From Ruminiclostridium sp. (GTDB taxonomy: Bacteria > Bacillota > Clostridia > DSM-8532), in assembly GCA_003535195.1 (NCBI GenBank), contig DOHN01000103.1, forward strand, positions 1 through 6,582: a stretch of DNA of 6,582 nucleotides, given 5' to 3'. A program made the translations under genes and the position numbers. This document shows, piece after piece, positions 1-6,582 of this stretch. Below the pieces are notes generated by a model. The model had not been told where the DNA came from. It worked only from the letters and a program-made list of their open reading frames with translations, and searched no databases. Positions within the stretch are counted from its first letter, which is position 1. Every line of letters starts with the position of its first letter.

Positions 1-22
1 TTATTATACGAGGAGTTAAAAT

Positions 23-2050
23 ATGATTGAATATGAGCATACAAACAAGCTTATTATGGAGAAATCTCCATACCTTTTGCAGCACGCTCACAACCCTGTG
101 GACTGGTATCCATGGGGAAAGGAAGCTTTTTTAAAAGCGAAGGTTGAAGATAAACCAATTTTTCTCTCTATCGGCTATTCCACCTGTCATTGGTGCCATG
201 TCATGGAGCGGGAAAGCTTTGAGAATGCTGATGTAGCAAAATTGCTTAACCAATCCTTTATAGCCATCAAGGTAGACAGGGAAGAGCGGCCGGATGTAGA
301 TCACATTTATATGGAGGTATGCCAGGCTCTGACAGGCTCCGGAGGATGGCCGCTGACTATTTTCATGACCCATGATCAGAAACCCTTTTTTGCCGGAACG
401 TATTTTCCAAAAAATGACCGAATGGGAATGAAGGGACTTATCAGTATTTTAGAAGCAATTGGTGAAGCATGGAAAACAAAACGGGATGTTCTTTTGAATT
501 CCAGCAGGCAGATTCTGAACTATATTTCCAGAAATCGTGTCCAAAGCCATGAAGAAATTCCCGACGATATATTTGACACTGCCTTTTCAACCTTTAATCA
601 ATATTTTGATCCTATATACGGAGGCTTCGGCCGTGCTCCGAAATTTCCGACACCCCATAATTTAATGTTTCTTTTAAGATACTGGAAACAAAGCGGGGAA
701 CATCTGGCGCTTGAGATGGTTGAAAAGACGCTGGATTCCATGTATAAGGGCGGTATATATGATCATATAGGCTTTGGATTCTGCAGGTATTCCACCGATA
801 AAAAGTGGCTGGTACCGCATTTTGAAAAAATGCTCTATGACAACGCCTTGTTGGCCATGTCTTATCTTGAGGCCTGTCTGGCTACCCGGAAGGAACGGTT
901 CGGGTCCATTGCCCGGGACATTTTAACGTACATTTTAAGGGATATGACTTCTCCTGAAGGGGGATTTTATTGCGCTGAGGATGCTGATTCTGAAGGTGTG
1001 GAGGGCAAATTTTATCTTTGGTCCCTGGCTGAAGTTCTGGACACTTTGGGCCAGGAAGAGGGCAGAGGCTTTGCCGCTTTTTATGATATTACCAGTAAGG
1101 GCAATTTTGAGGGGAAAAGCATACCAAACTTGATCAACAACAATTTGCCCGATGAAAATATCGGTTCTGTAAAAGCTTCCCGGGATAAGCTTTTTGAATA
1201 TCGCCAAAAAAGAATTCATCCATATAAGGATGAAAAAATTCTTACCTCATGGAATGGGCTCATGATTGCGGCGATGTCGATGGCAGGCCGTGTTCTTGGA
1301 GATGCGCGTTTTACTGATGCCGCAAAAAAGGCGGTAGATTTTATATACTCCAGGCTCTTTCGGGAAGATGGCCGCCTCCTTGCCAGATATCGCGACGGAG
1401 AAGCCAATTATCCGGCATATGCCGGGGACTACGCTTTTTTGGCCTGGGGTATCATTGAATTATATGAAACAACCTATGAGGCGGATTATCTCAAGAAAGC
1501 CCTAGAGCTTACCGATGATCTTTTGTCGCATTTTTGGGACGAAGAGCATGGGGGGGTTTATGTTTATGGCAAGGATGGCGAATCCCTCATTACAAGGCCT
1601 AAAGAAATATATGACGGGGCTATGCCCTCCAGCAATTCTGTGGCTGCCATGAATCTTTTGAGGCTCAGCCGGCTTACCGGCCGCAGCGAATTGGAGGAAA
1701 GAGCTGACAGACTTCTAAAGGCTTTTTCAGGCGATATTGTCAGCAGCCCTATGAGTTATTCCTATGCACTCATGGCCCTGATGTTTGCCGGAGCCAAAAG
1801 CCAGGGAGTCGTTATTGTGGCAGAATCGGCTGAGGAGGCAAAACCTTTTGTCAAAAGTGTACATGATGCTTTCAGACCCTTTACCACCTCTCTGGTGTAC
1901 CAGCCTGGAAATAAGGAATTAATAGAGCTGGCGCCTTTTGTACAGCCTTATACAAAGCTGGAAGGGAAGGCATCTGCGTATGTATGCGAGGGATTCAACT
2001 GCAAGGCGCCGGTAACAGATACGGTCTCTTTTGAAAATTTGCTGCACTAG
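23..2050 (+). CDS. yyaL: YyaL/SPATA20-family thioredoxin-domain protein (DUF255)
   Basis: This 675-residue protein is complete and close to the usual length for the family (B. subtilis YyaL is a little under 700). Residues about 5-165 form the thioredoxin-like domain: the conserved [18 protein letters not shown] segment (14-31) is followed by the redox-type motif C55-H-W-C58, then KVDREERPD and a GGWPL-x-F loop. The rest matches the alpha/alpha six-hairpin barrel seen in sugar epimerases and glycosidases, with [11 protein letters not shown] near 199, [15 protein letters not shown] near 243, [13 protein letters not shown] near 313 and LTSWNGLM near 407. There is no signal peptide, so it should be cytoplasmic. 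The biochemical reaction of the family is not firmly known; a redox or sugar-related role is inference from the folds. The start is fixed by GAGGAG at 10-15, seven bases before the ATG. It stands alone here, with a hairpin downstream; its promoter lies outside the window. Confidence 0.95.
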   Translation: MIEYEHTNKLIMEKSPYLLQHAHNPVDWYPWGKEAFLKAKVEDKPIFLSIGYSTCHWCHVMERESFENADVAKLLNQSFIAIKVDREERPDVDHIYMEVCQALTGSGGWPLTIFMTHDQKPFFAGTYFPKNDRMGMKGLISILEAIGEAWKTKRDVLLNSSRQILNYISRNRVQSHEEIPDDIFDTAFSTFNQYFDPIYGGFGRAPKFPTPHNLMFLLRYWKQSGEHLALEMVEKTLDSMYKGGIYDHIGFGFCRYSTDKKWLVPHFEKMLYDNALLAMSYLEACLATRKERFGSIARDILTYILRDMTSPEGGFYCAEDADSEGVEGKFYLWSLAEVLDTLGQEEGRGFAAFYDITSKGNFEGKSIPNLINNNLPDENIGSVKASRDKLFEYRQKRIHPYKDEKILTSWNGLMIAAMSMAGRVLGDARFTDAAKKAVDFIYSRLFREDGRLLARYRDGEANYPAYAGDYAFLAWGIIELYETTYEADYLKKALELTDDLLSHFWDEEHGGVYVYGKDGESLITRPKEIYDGAMPSSNSVAAMNLLRLSRLTGRSELEERADRLLKAFSGDIVSSPMSYSYALMALMFAGAKSQGVVIVAESAEEAKPFVKSVHDAFRPFTTSLVYQPGNKELIELAPFVQPYTKLEGKASAYVCEGFNCKAPVTDTVSFENLLH

Positions 2051-2126
2051 AAAGGATTATAACAGGGCTTCACCGGAAGCTGCGATACATGAGAAGACTT
2101 TCAGGCAAGGACAAAGCTCTTTGGTT

Positions 2127-2152
2127 CCCCCGGCAGAGCCGGGGGGTTATTG
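2127..2152 (+). terminator. Candidate terminator hairpin after yyaL
   Basis: CCCCCGGC (2127-2134) pairs perfectly with GCCGGGGG (2138-2145) across a three-base AGA loop, and T2126-G2146 can add a wobble pair. It lies about 75 bases after the yyaL stop. The tail TTATTGT is a weak U-tract, so it may be an inefficient terminator or simply a stable 3' end. On the minus strand it has no T-tract, so it is unlikely to end the convergent remnant gene. Confidence 0.55.
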
Positions 2153-2190
2153 TAGTATACACAACACATCATTATAATTATACTTAGATC

Positions 2191-2692
2191 TCATATATTA
2201 GGAGCCGGCCTGGATTTTCCAAGAAGCTCCGCAAATTTCTTGCTCATACCCTGGAGCTTGCCATAGAGATCATAGCTTGGCTGAGCACCATAAGCCACCT
2301 GGAGATAGCTGTTGATCATAAAAATCATAATAATGGAATCAAGTACGGCCCATTTTAATACAAAAACAAAGGTCATAACTGCTGCTATGGCTCATGACAC
2401 ATTCATCTACATAATTCAGAATAATATCAACGAAGAAATTGACAATCTTCATCAGTTATTTGACTCCCGGGATAAAGCCCAGAGGTTCCCGGGCCAACCG
2501 GTACAGGTCCCAGCCGCCGCCGGCAAATAACGCAAAAATTAAGAAGGCGAAGAATCCTTCCGGCTGAATAGCGTTAATGATGAAGACCACGATGGCCGCA
2601 TAAATGCAAATTCCGATGAAAAAAATAAGATAGGCCAAAAAACGAATGGGCATAAAGGGGATAGTCTTTGCAATGATTGCAGACGGTTTCAT
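2191..2692 (-). pseudogene. Decayed integral-membrane protein gene (internal deletions, stop, frame change)
   Basis: Read on the minus strand, a good RBS (AAGGGA) precedes an ATG at 2692. The product begins MKPSAIIAKTIPFMPIRF and has two hydrophobic segments (about residues 16-42 and 47-60), then LYRLAREPLGFIPGVK and a TAA at 2456-2458. The same frame continues after the stop as LMKIVNFFVDIILNYVDEC. Near 2385-2395 the sensible coding moves to another frame, AIAAVMTFVFVLKWAVLDS, with another hydrophobic stretch, and ends in GKLQGMSKKFAELLGKS before a TGA at 2191. From memory, clostridial membrane proteins of about 290 residues have this order: N-terminal helix pair, an IPG...NYVDE segment, more helices, then a KF-REL-like tail. 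If so, the part following LYRLARE and a part following NYVDEC have been lost. Two separate small membrane proteins are the alternative, but the coding-like sequence between them argues for one broken gene. Function unknown. Confidence 0.6.
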
Positions 2693-2724
2693 TACATGTC
2701 CCTTGATATGATATTTTCAGTATA

Positions 2725-2757
2725 AATATATTATATTCTGGAATTTGAAACAATAAA
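2725..2757 (-). promoter_or_regulatory. Candidate promoter for the minus-strand remnant gene
   Basis: On the minus strand two overlapping sigma-A-like pairs can be drawn: TTTATT (2752-2757) with TATAAT (2730-2735), 16-base spacer, and TTGTTT (2748-2753) with TATATT (2725-2730), 17-base spacer. They lie some 35-65 bases upstream of the ATG at 2692. The whole stretch is very AT-rich, so chance matches are likely and I cannot choose between them. Confidence 0.35.
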
Positions 2758-2786
2758 ACGAAATTTGTATTTTAAATTTACTATTA

Positions 2787-2815
2787 TTGCGCAAAATATT
2801 TTTCTATTGTAATCT
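2787..2815 (+). promoter_or_regulatory. Candidate sigma-A promoter for yqeG
   Basis: TTGCGC (2787-2792) and TAATCT (2810-2815) are separated by exactly 17 bases and sit about 57 bases before the yqeG start. Both boxes depart from consensus at two positions. It would start a short leader of about 50 bases. AT-rich context lowers the confidence. Confidence 0.4.
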
Positions 2816-2871
2816 AATAAAAGAAGAATGATGGCGTAGGGCTATATTTTACAGAATTACGGAGGGGACGA

Positions 2872-3375
2872 ATGATAAATCTCTTAACACCGGATGCTTA
2901 TGTGGGTTCCATTTTTAACATTACTCCGGATCGATTGAAAAGCAACGGTATTTACGGACTCATACTGGATATTGATAATACACTGGTTGCAACACATGTT
3001 CGGGCTGCCGATAAAAAAGTCCTCCATTTTATTTCTGATATGAACGCTCAGGGAATAAAAACTATTGTTGTTTCAAACGGGCGGAAAGAGCGGGTTGAAT
3101 TATTTTGCAGACCCCTTGGTATAGAATATGTATATAAAGCTTTAAAACCCCTTGGCCGCGGTTTTGATATAGCCATCGAAAAATTAAAGCTGCCTGAAAA
3201 CCAAATTGCCATTATAGGAGATCAGCTTTTTACGGACGTCTTGGGGGGTAGACTGAAAGGAATCCATACCATTTTGATAAAGCCCATTGATCTGGACGAG
3301 CCTTTTCTGATTAAAATTAAGCGAATATTCGAAAAACCTTTTTTAACAAATAAGCAATACAAAGATAAATTTTAG
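2872..3375 (+). CDS. yqeG: YqeG-family HAD (IIIA-type) phosphatase
   Basis: This 167-residue protein has all the haloacid dehalogenase phosphatase motifs in order: motif I D33-I-D35-N-T-L with the nucleophile and acid Asp, motif II S68-N69, the motif III lysine K92 in KALKPLG, and motif IV G116-D117-Q118 with D122 in GDQLFTDVLGG. Length and sequence fit the YqeG family of Bacillota, which is related to the mitochondrial phosphatidylglycerophosphate phosphatase Gep4. A role in phosphatidylglycerol synthesis is therefore possible but is inference. No membrane segment is visible. The start is supported by GGAGGGG at 2861-2867. In Bacillus yqeG leads an operon with yqeH and aroE; here it is followed instead by comFB after 63 bases. 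Confidence 0.93.
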   Translation: MINLLTPDAYVGSIFNITPDRLKSNGIYGLILDIDNTLVATHVRAADKKVLHFISDMNAQGIKTIVVSNGRKERVELFCRPLGIEYVYKALKPLGRGFDIAIEKLKLPENQIAIIGDQLFTDVLGGRLKGIHTILIKPIDLDEPFLIKIKRIFEKPFLTNKQYKDKF

Positions 3376-3404
3376 AAATATTTAGTGTTTTTTTGCTATC
3401 GATG

Positions 3405-3413
3405 TGTTAAAAT
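3405..3413 (+). promoter_or_regulatory. Candidate extended -10 promoter for comFB
   Basis: TGT-TAAAAT matches an extended -10 element (TGnTAnnnT) and lies 25 bases before the comFB ATG. The -35 region at the right distance (GTGTTT or TGTTTT, 3385-3391) is weak, which is common for extended -10 promoters. A short leader containing only the RBS would result. Confidence 0.4.
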
Positions 3414-3438
3414 AAATTAGTCGCAGGAGGTTTTTTGT

Positions 3439-3732
3439 ATGCATGCAATGAAAAACTACATGGAAGAAATTGTTTGGAATTCCTTGGACGAAGTCCTAAA
3501 GGATGTTAACATGTGTCATTGTGAACGCTGTCGGCTTGATGTTGTGGCTAAAGCGCTGAATAGCCTGCCTGCGCAGTATGTAGTTACTGAAAGAGGGCAA
3601 ATTTATTCTAAAATTAATAATTTGAAAGCCCAATTTGAGGTTGACGTTATTTCTGCCATCACAAAGGCTGCGATCATTGTAAAAAATAATCCAAGACATA
3701 GTGCTGATGAAAGTCAATTCACAAATACATAG
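3439..3732 (+). CDS. comFB: ComFB-family small cytoplasmic protein
   Basis: This 97-residue protein matches the ComFB (late competence) family across its length: MKNYMEEIVWNSLDEVLKD at the start, the cysteine cluster C26-H-C28-E-R-C31 followed by RLDVVAKALNSLPAQYVVTE, then QFEVDVISAITKAAIIVKNNPRH at the end. The CxCxxC cluster suggests metal binding, and zinc binding has been described for B. subtilis ComFB. ComFB-domain proteins from cyanobacteria have been reported as cyclic dinucleotide (c-di-GMP) receptors, so a signalling role is possible here; that is inference. No comFA or comFC lies in the window, so the competence name should not be taken as function. AGGAGG at 3425-3430, eight bases upstream, favours the first ATG over the in-frame ATG at 3448. 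Confidence 0.9.
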   Translation: MHAMKNYMEEIVWNSLDEVLKDVNMCHCERCRLDVVAKALNSLPAQYVVTERGQIYSKINNLKAQFEVDVISAITKAAIIVKNNPRHSADESQFTNT

Positions 3733-3760
3733 TTTCCTTATAAAGAACTATTATAAAAAG

Positions 3761-3794
3761 AGTATTGAATACTGTAAATGCTTTGTGATATAAT
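3761..3794 (+). promoter_or_regulatory. Promoter of the rpsB-tsf operon, with an inverted repeat over the -35
   Basis: TTGAAT (3765-3770) is followed after 18 bases by a perfect TATAAT (3789-3794), preceded by TG at 3786-3787, giving an extended -10. This is the best promoter in the window and predicts transcription starting near 3801. The -35 lies inside a perfect inverted repeat, AGTATT-G-AATACT (3761-3773), which could be an operator or chance. Confidence 0.75.
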
Positions 3795-3817
3795 ATTGCA
3801 GGTATTTTTAATACGCA

Positions 3818-3887
3818 CGCCGTCTGATTTGCCAGGTTGTGCTCTTTCCAATACGGTTTTGAGTTCCTTGCAAAAAAGAAGACGGCG
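3818..3887 (+). promoter_or_regulatory. Structured 5' leader of rpsB (probable S2 autoregulatory element)
   Basis: Between the predicted transcription start and the rpsB RBS the RNA can form nested stems. CGCCGTCT (3818-3825) pairs perfectly with AGACGGCG (3880-3887). Inside it TTGCCAGG (3829-3836) pairs with CCTTGCAA (3866-3873) with one mismatch, and GCTC (3841-3844) pairs with GAGT (3861-3864), including one G-U pair. A Shine-Dalgarno-like GGAGG (3887-3891) abuts the outer stem, whereas the RBS used is AGGAGG at 3901-3906, left unpaired. There is no T-tract after the hairpin, so it does not look like a terminator. Feedback by S2 on its own leader is known in E. coli; extending that to this leader is inference, as I cannot compare it with known leader families here. 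Confidence 0.6.
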
Positions 3888-3915
3888 GAGGAAAAAAACA
3901 AGGAGGATTTTAAAA

Positions 3916-4692
3916 ATGTCAGTTATTTCAATGAAGCAACTGCTTGAAGCAGGTGTGCACTTCGGTCACCAAACCAGAAGATGGAACCCCAAAATGGCGG
4001 AGTATATCTTCACAGAAAGAAACGGGATTTATATCATTGATCTTCAGAAAACTGTTAAGAAAATCGATGAAGCCTATTTCTTTATCAGGGATTTAGTTAT
4101 GGAAGGCGGAAATATTCTTTTCGTCGGAACCAAGAAGCAAGCTCAGGATGCTATCAAAGAAGAAGCAGGGCGCTGCGGCCAGTACTATGTGAACAACAGA
4201 TGGCTTGGCGGTATGTTGACGAACTTCAAAACCATCCGCAAGGGCATTGATCGCCTTCAGGAACTGAAGAAGATGGAAGCCGACGGTATCTTTGAAGTAC
4301 TTCCTAAGAAGGAAGTCAGCAAGCTTAATCTTGAAATGGAAAAGCTTGAGAAGAACCTTGGCGGTATTACCGAGATGAAAAAGCTTCCTGTTGCTTTATT
4401 CGTTGTAGATCCTAAGAAGGAAAGAAATGCTATCCTTGAGGCCAGAAAATTAGGTATTCCAATAGTAGCCATTGTCGACACCAACTGTGATCCTGATGAA
4501 GTTGATTATGTCATTCCTGGCAACGATGATGCTATCAGAGCAGTTAAGCTCATTAGCGGAAAAATGGCTGATGCCGTTATTGAAGCCAGACAGGGCGAAA
4601 TGGGTTCTGCCGCTTCCGAATCATCTGAAGAAGAACTTGAAAACCCAGATATGGTTGAAAAGGTAGAAGAAGAAGATAGCACAGAGGCCTAA
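3916..4692 (+). CDS. rpsB: 30S ribosomal protein S2
   Basis: The 258-residue product is a full-length bacterial S2, a protein of the small ribosomal subunit that binds 16S rRNA between head and body. Recognisable blocks are [19 protein letters not shown] (9-27), GTKKQAQ (71-77), [12 protein letters not shown] (93-104), and the second S2 signature starting at P158 ([16 protein letters not shown]...EARKLGIP), followed by [19 protein letters not shown]. The central coiled coil lies around 105-155. The C-terminus is a highly acidic tail (about 236-258), a variable feature of S2 in many bacteria. The ATG at 3916 is chosen because AGGAGG (3901-3906) sits nine bases before it and the S2 homology begins there. 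The in-frame ATG at 3778 precedes the promoter -10 box and cannot be the start. tsf follows after 37 bases in the same operon. Confidence 0.98.
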   Translation: MSVISMKQLLEAGVHFGHQTRRWNPKMAEYIFTERNGIYIIDLQKTVKKIDEAYFFIRDLVMEGGNILFVGTKKQAQDAIKEEAGRCGQYYVNNRWLGGMLTNFKTIRKGIDRLQELKKMEADGIFEVLPKKEVSKLNLEMEKLEKNLGGITEMKKLPVALFVVDPKKERNAILEARKLGIPIVAIVDTNCDPDEVDYVIPGNDDAIRAVKLISGKMADAVIEARQGEMGSAASESSEEELENPDMVEKVEEEDSTEA

Positions 4693-4729
4693 TCATTACT
4701 TAAGAATTACAGTACAGGAGGATATATTA

Positions 4730-5377
4730 ATGGAAATTAGTGCCAGCATGGTTAAAGATTTGCGTGAGCGTACCGGTGCCGGTATGATGGATTGTAAAAA
4801 AGCTCTTGTTGAAACCCAGGGCGATGTGGAAAAGGCCGTTGAGTTTCTTCGTGAGAATGGTCTTGCAAAGGCTGCTAAAAAAGCCGGAAGACTTGCTTCC
4901 GAGGGTATTGTAGAAGCATATATCCATGGCGGCGGACGTATCGGTGTTCTGGTTGAAGTCAATATTGAGACTGACTTTGCTGCCAACAATACTGATTTTC
5001 GTGCTTTTGTAAAGGATATTGCCATGCAGATCGCAGCAATGACTCCGCTTTATGTACGCAGAGAAGAGGTCCCGGCTGAAGTCATTGAGAAAGAAAAGGA
5101 AGTTCTCAAAGCCCAGGCCATTAATGAAGGCAAACCTGCTCACATTGCTGAAAAGATGGTTGCAGGAAGAATTGAAAAGTATTACAAAGAAGTTTGTCTG
5201 CTTGAGCAGCCGTTTATAAAAGACGGTGAGAAGACCGTTGAAGAAATTCTGAAAGAGAAGATAGCCGCTATTGGCGAAAATATCAATATCAGAAGATTTG
5301 TTCGTTTTGAGAAAGGCGAAGGCTTGGAGAAAAAGGATGAGAATTTCGCTGAAGAAGTATTGAAACAAATCAAGTAA
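4730..5377 (+). CDS. tsf: Translation elongation factor Ts
   Basis: EF-Ts is the nucleotide exchange factor that frees EF-Tu from GDP. The N-terminal UBA-like domain carries the first signature, L11[15 protein letters not shown], and the core carries [12 protein letters not shown] (76-87) with the T81-D82-F83 tripeptide that contacts EF-Tu. At 215 residues this is the short form with a single core subdomain, as in Thermus, cyanobacteria and many Clostridia, rather than the roughly 280-residue E. coli type. Residue 84 is Ala where Val is most usual (TDFV); this is conservative. The start is set by AGGAGG at 4716-4721, eight bases upstream. It is co-transcribed with rpsB; a terminator-like hairpin follows 10 bases after the stop. 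Confidence 0.98.
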   Translation: MEISASMVKDLRERTGAGMMDCKKALVETQGDVEKAVEFLRENGLAKAAKKAGRLASEGIVEAYIHGGGRIGVLVEVNIETDFAANNTDFRAFVKDIAMQIAAMTPLYVRREEVPAEVIEKEKEVLKAQAINEGKPAHIAEKMVAGRIEKYYKEVCLLEQPFIKDGEKTVEEILKEKIAAIGENINIRRFVRFEKGEGLEKKDENFAEEVLKQIK

Positions 5378-5387
5378 TTTTAATTTG

Positions 5388-5426
5388 AAGGGGTATATTG
5401 ATAAATCGTCATTATACCCTTTTTAT
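5388..5426 (+). terminator. Intrinsic terminator of the rpsB-tsf operon
   Basis: AAGGGGTATA (5388-5397) pairs with TATACCCTTT (5413-5422), ten pairs including one G-U, around a 15-base loop, with the T-run CTTTTTATT at the 3' side. It begins 10 bases after the tsf stop. Because part of the T-run is inside the stem and the stem is only moderately GC-rich, some read-through into pyrH is plausible. Confidence 0.7.
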
Positions 5427-5429
5427 TAA

Positions 5430-5438
5430 TGCTATAAA
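5430..5438 (+). promoter_or_regulatory. Candidate extended -10 promoter for pyrH-frr
   Basis: TGC-TATAAA fits an extended -10 element and lies immediately after the tsf terminator, 50 bases before the pyrH start. The -35 position (about 5410-5416, inside the terminator stem) is poor. Predicted transcription would start near 5445, just ahead of a small hairpin. Confidence 0.45.
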
Positions 5439-5451
5439 GTTTATTCAATAA

Positions 5452-5467
5452 GACGAGCCAACTCGTC
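5452..5467 (+). promoter_or_regulatory. Small perfect hairpin in the pyrH leader
   Basis: GACGAG (5452-5457) pairs perfectly with CTCGTC (5462-5467) over a CCAA loop. No T-tract follows, so it is not a terminator. It would lie at the extreme 5' end of the transcript from the candidate promoter, 12 bases before the RBS, where it could stabilise the mRNA or bind a regulator. Its role is unknown. Confidence 0.4.
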
Positions 5468-5488
5468 CCTGCCATGTATGGAGGCATT

Positions 5489-6202
5489 ATGGATTTAAAG
5501 TATAAGAGAATCATGTTAAAAGTTAGCGGTGAGGCCTTGGCCGGTGAAACAGGCTTTGGTATTGACCAGAAAATTTTGGCAGAGATAAGTGAGAAAATAA
5601 AAGCAGCGTGGGAAATAGGTATTGAAATAGGTATTGTTGTAGGCGGGGGCAACTTTTGGCGCGGGCGCAGCAATCCGGGTATGGACAGAACCACCGCCGA
5701 TCATATGGGGATGCTGGCTACAGTGATGAATTCCTTGGCACTTCAGGGAGCTCTGGAATCCATCGGTGTGCCTACAAGAGTCCAATCTGCTCTTGATATG
5801 CCCAGGGTGGCAGAATCATATATACGCAGAAGGGCAATCAGGCATCTGGAGAAAAAGCGCATCGTCATTTTTGCATGCGGAACCGGTAACCCGTTCTTTT
5901 CTACAGATACCGCCGCTGTATTAAGGGCGGCGGAAATTGAAGCCGATATTATTCTCCTTGCTAAAAATGTTGACGCTATATATGACAGCGATCCAAAGAT
6001 GAACCAGAACGCAGTGCGTTTTGATAAAATCAGCTTTATGGAGGTTCTTCATCGTCAACTGGGAGTTATGGATTCAACTGCTACATCTTTATGTATGGAC
6101 AACAATATTCCGCTATTAGTTTTTAGCATTAAGCAGCCTGAAAACATTATAAAAGTTTTAAATGGTGAAAATGTTGGTACATTAGTTGCGAGGGAGGTTT
6201 AA
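5489..6202 (+). CDS. pyrH: Uridylate kinase (UMP kinase)
   Basis: PyrH phosphorylates UMP to UDP with ATP in pyrimidine nucleotide synthesis; the bacterial enzyme is a cytoplasmic hexamer of the amino-acid kinase fold, unlike eukaryotic UMP/CMP kinase. The family blocks are all present: KVSGEAL at residues 11-17, GGGNFWRG, the [16 protein letters not shown] segment, the [13 protein letters not shown] block, the nucleotide-site [13 protein letters not shown], and [20 protein letters not shown] near the end. From ATG 5489 the product is 237 residues, typical for PyrH. This start has GGAGG at 5480-5484, only four bases away, which is short. The in-frame ATG at 5474 would add five residues but has no RBS before it. 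frr starts three bases after the stop, so the two are surely co-transcribed. Confidence 0.97.
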   Translation: MDLKYKRIMLKVSGEALAGETGFGIDQKILAEISEKIKAAWEIGIEIGIVVGGGNFWRGRSNPGMDRTTADHMGMLATVMNSLALQGALESIGVPTRVQSALDMPRVAESYIRRRAIRHLEKKRIVIFACGTGNPFFSTDTAAVLRAAEIEADIILLAKNVDAIYDSDPKMNQNAVRFDKISFMEVLHRQLGVMDSTATSLCMDNNIPLLVFSIKQPENIIKVLNGENVGTLVAREV

Positions 6203-6205
6203 AAA

Positions 6206-6582
6206 ATGGATTACAGTCAATTTAAGTCTAAGATGGACAAAACCCTGAATGTTCTCAAGGAAGAACTGGCTACCATCCGCGCAGGGAGAGCCAACCCGAA
6301 TCTGCTAAACAAGCTTATGGTCAATTATTACGGAACTCCGACCCCAATCACTCAGCTTGCCAATATTCAGATTCCGGAAGCTCGGCAAATGATCATTCAA
6401 CCGTGGGATGCTAAAATACTTAACGACGTCGTCAAAGCTATTCAGATGTCAGATTTGGGGCTTAACCCCAATAATGACGGGAAGGTTATTCGCCTGATGT
6501 TTCCGCCGCTGACTGAAGAAAGAAGAGTTGAACTTACCAGAGATGCCAAAAAACTGGGTGAGAATTCTAAAGTGGCTGTTCG
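6206..6582 (+). CDS. frr: Ribosome recycling factor (5' part, cut by window end)
   Basis: The first 125 codons, plus two bases, of ribosome recycling factor are present out of the usual 185 or so; the gene runs off the window and shows no defect. RRF acts with EF-G to split the post-termination ribosome. Seen here are the N-terminal helix of domain I with LATIRAGRANPNLL (21-34), the domain II start NYYGTPTPITQLANI (40-54), IQPWD (64-68), and the highly conserved SDLGLNPNNDGKVIR (82-96) and PPLTEERR (100-107). The start is supported by AGGGAGG at 6191-6197, eight bases upstream, which overlaps the end of pyrH. Confidence 0.97.
   Translation, partial: MDYSQFKSKMDKTLNVLKEELATIRAGRANPNLLNKLMVNYYGTPTPITQLANIQIPEARQMIIQPWDAKILNDVVKAIQMSDLGLNPNNDGKVIRLMFPPLTEERRVELTRDAKKLGENSKVAV

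Noticed and set aside
2067..2080. GCTTC-ACCG-GAAGC hairpin after the yyaL stop
   Set aside because: Only 5 bp and no T-tract; too weak to call a terminator or an RNA element.
2091..2189. Small plus-strand ORF (about 32 codons) after yyaL
   Set aside because: No Shine-Dalgarno sequence, and it reads straight through the candidate terminator hairpin.
2312..2530. 72-codon plus-strand open frame opposite the membrane gene remnant
   Set aside because: No RBS, no recognisable domain, and the opposite strand gives much more protein-like hydrophobic sequence.
3730..3750. Weak hairpin overlapping the comFB stop codon (TAGTT with AACTA)
   Set aside because: AT-rich, bulged stem without a following T-run; not convincing as a terminator.
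3778..3915. In-frame N-terminal extension of rpsB starting at ATG 3778
   Set aside because: The ATG lies upstream of the -10 box, has no RBS, and the added 46 residues resemble no S2; the region is the promoter and structured leader.
4727..5368. 213-codon open frame on the minus strand opposite tsf
   Set aside because: It lies wholly antisense to an unmistakable EF-Ts gene and its product is low-complexity and Phe/Ser-rich, as expected from a shadow frame.
5474..5488. ATG at 5474 as the pyrH start
   Set aside because: No RBS upstream; the GGAGG at 5480-5484 lies inside this extension and serves the ATG at 5489, from which the protein has normal family length.

Overview
The window looks like chromosomal core DNA from a low-to-mid GC Bacillota, most likely a member of the Clostridia. 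The reasons are strong AGGAGG-type ribosome binding sites 6-9 bases before most starts, the order rpsB-tsf-pyrH-frr, a short (215 aa) EF-Ts, and stand-alone YqeG and ComFB family genes. This placement is inference from gene content and protein style; I cannot name a genus.

Layout. Positions 23-2050 (+) encode a complete YyaL/SPATA20-type protein with a thioredoxin-like N-terminus and an alpha/alpha-barrel C-terminus, followed by a GC-rich hairpin that may be its terminator. Positions 2191-2692 (-) hold what I read as a decayed integral-membrane protein gene: start, RBS and N-terminal membrane helices survive, but the reading frame is interrupted by a stop and a frame change, and the middle appears to be missing. 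An AT-rich divergent promoter region (2693-2871) separates it from a YqeG-family HAD phosphatase (2872-3375, +) and a small ComFB-family protein (3439-3732, +).

The right half is the classic translation cluster. rpsB (3916-4692) and tsf (4730-5377) form one operon behind a strong extended -10 promoter and a roughly 115-base leader that can fold into a long nested hairpin, probably a regulatory leader for ribosomal protein S2. A terminator-like hairpin follows tsf, then a new extended -10 promoter and a small GC-rich hairpin precede pyrH (5489-6202) and frr (6206 onward, cut by the window edge). So the four genes appear to be split into two transcription units: S2 plus EF-Ts, and UMP kinase plus ribosome recycling factor.

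I see no mobile element, CRISPR array, tRNA or rRNA, and nothing that looks like a wholly new multi-gene system. The items most worth a second look are the rpsB leader structure, the decayed membrane protein gene, and the possible second-messenger role of the ComFB protein.
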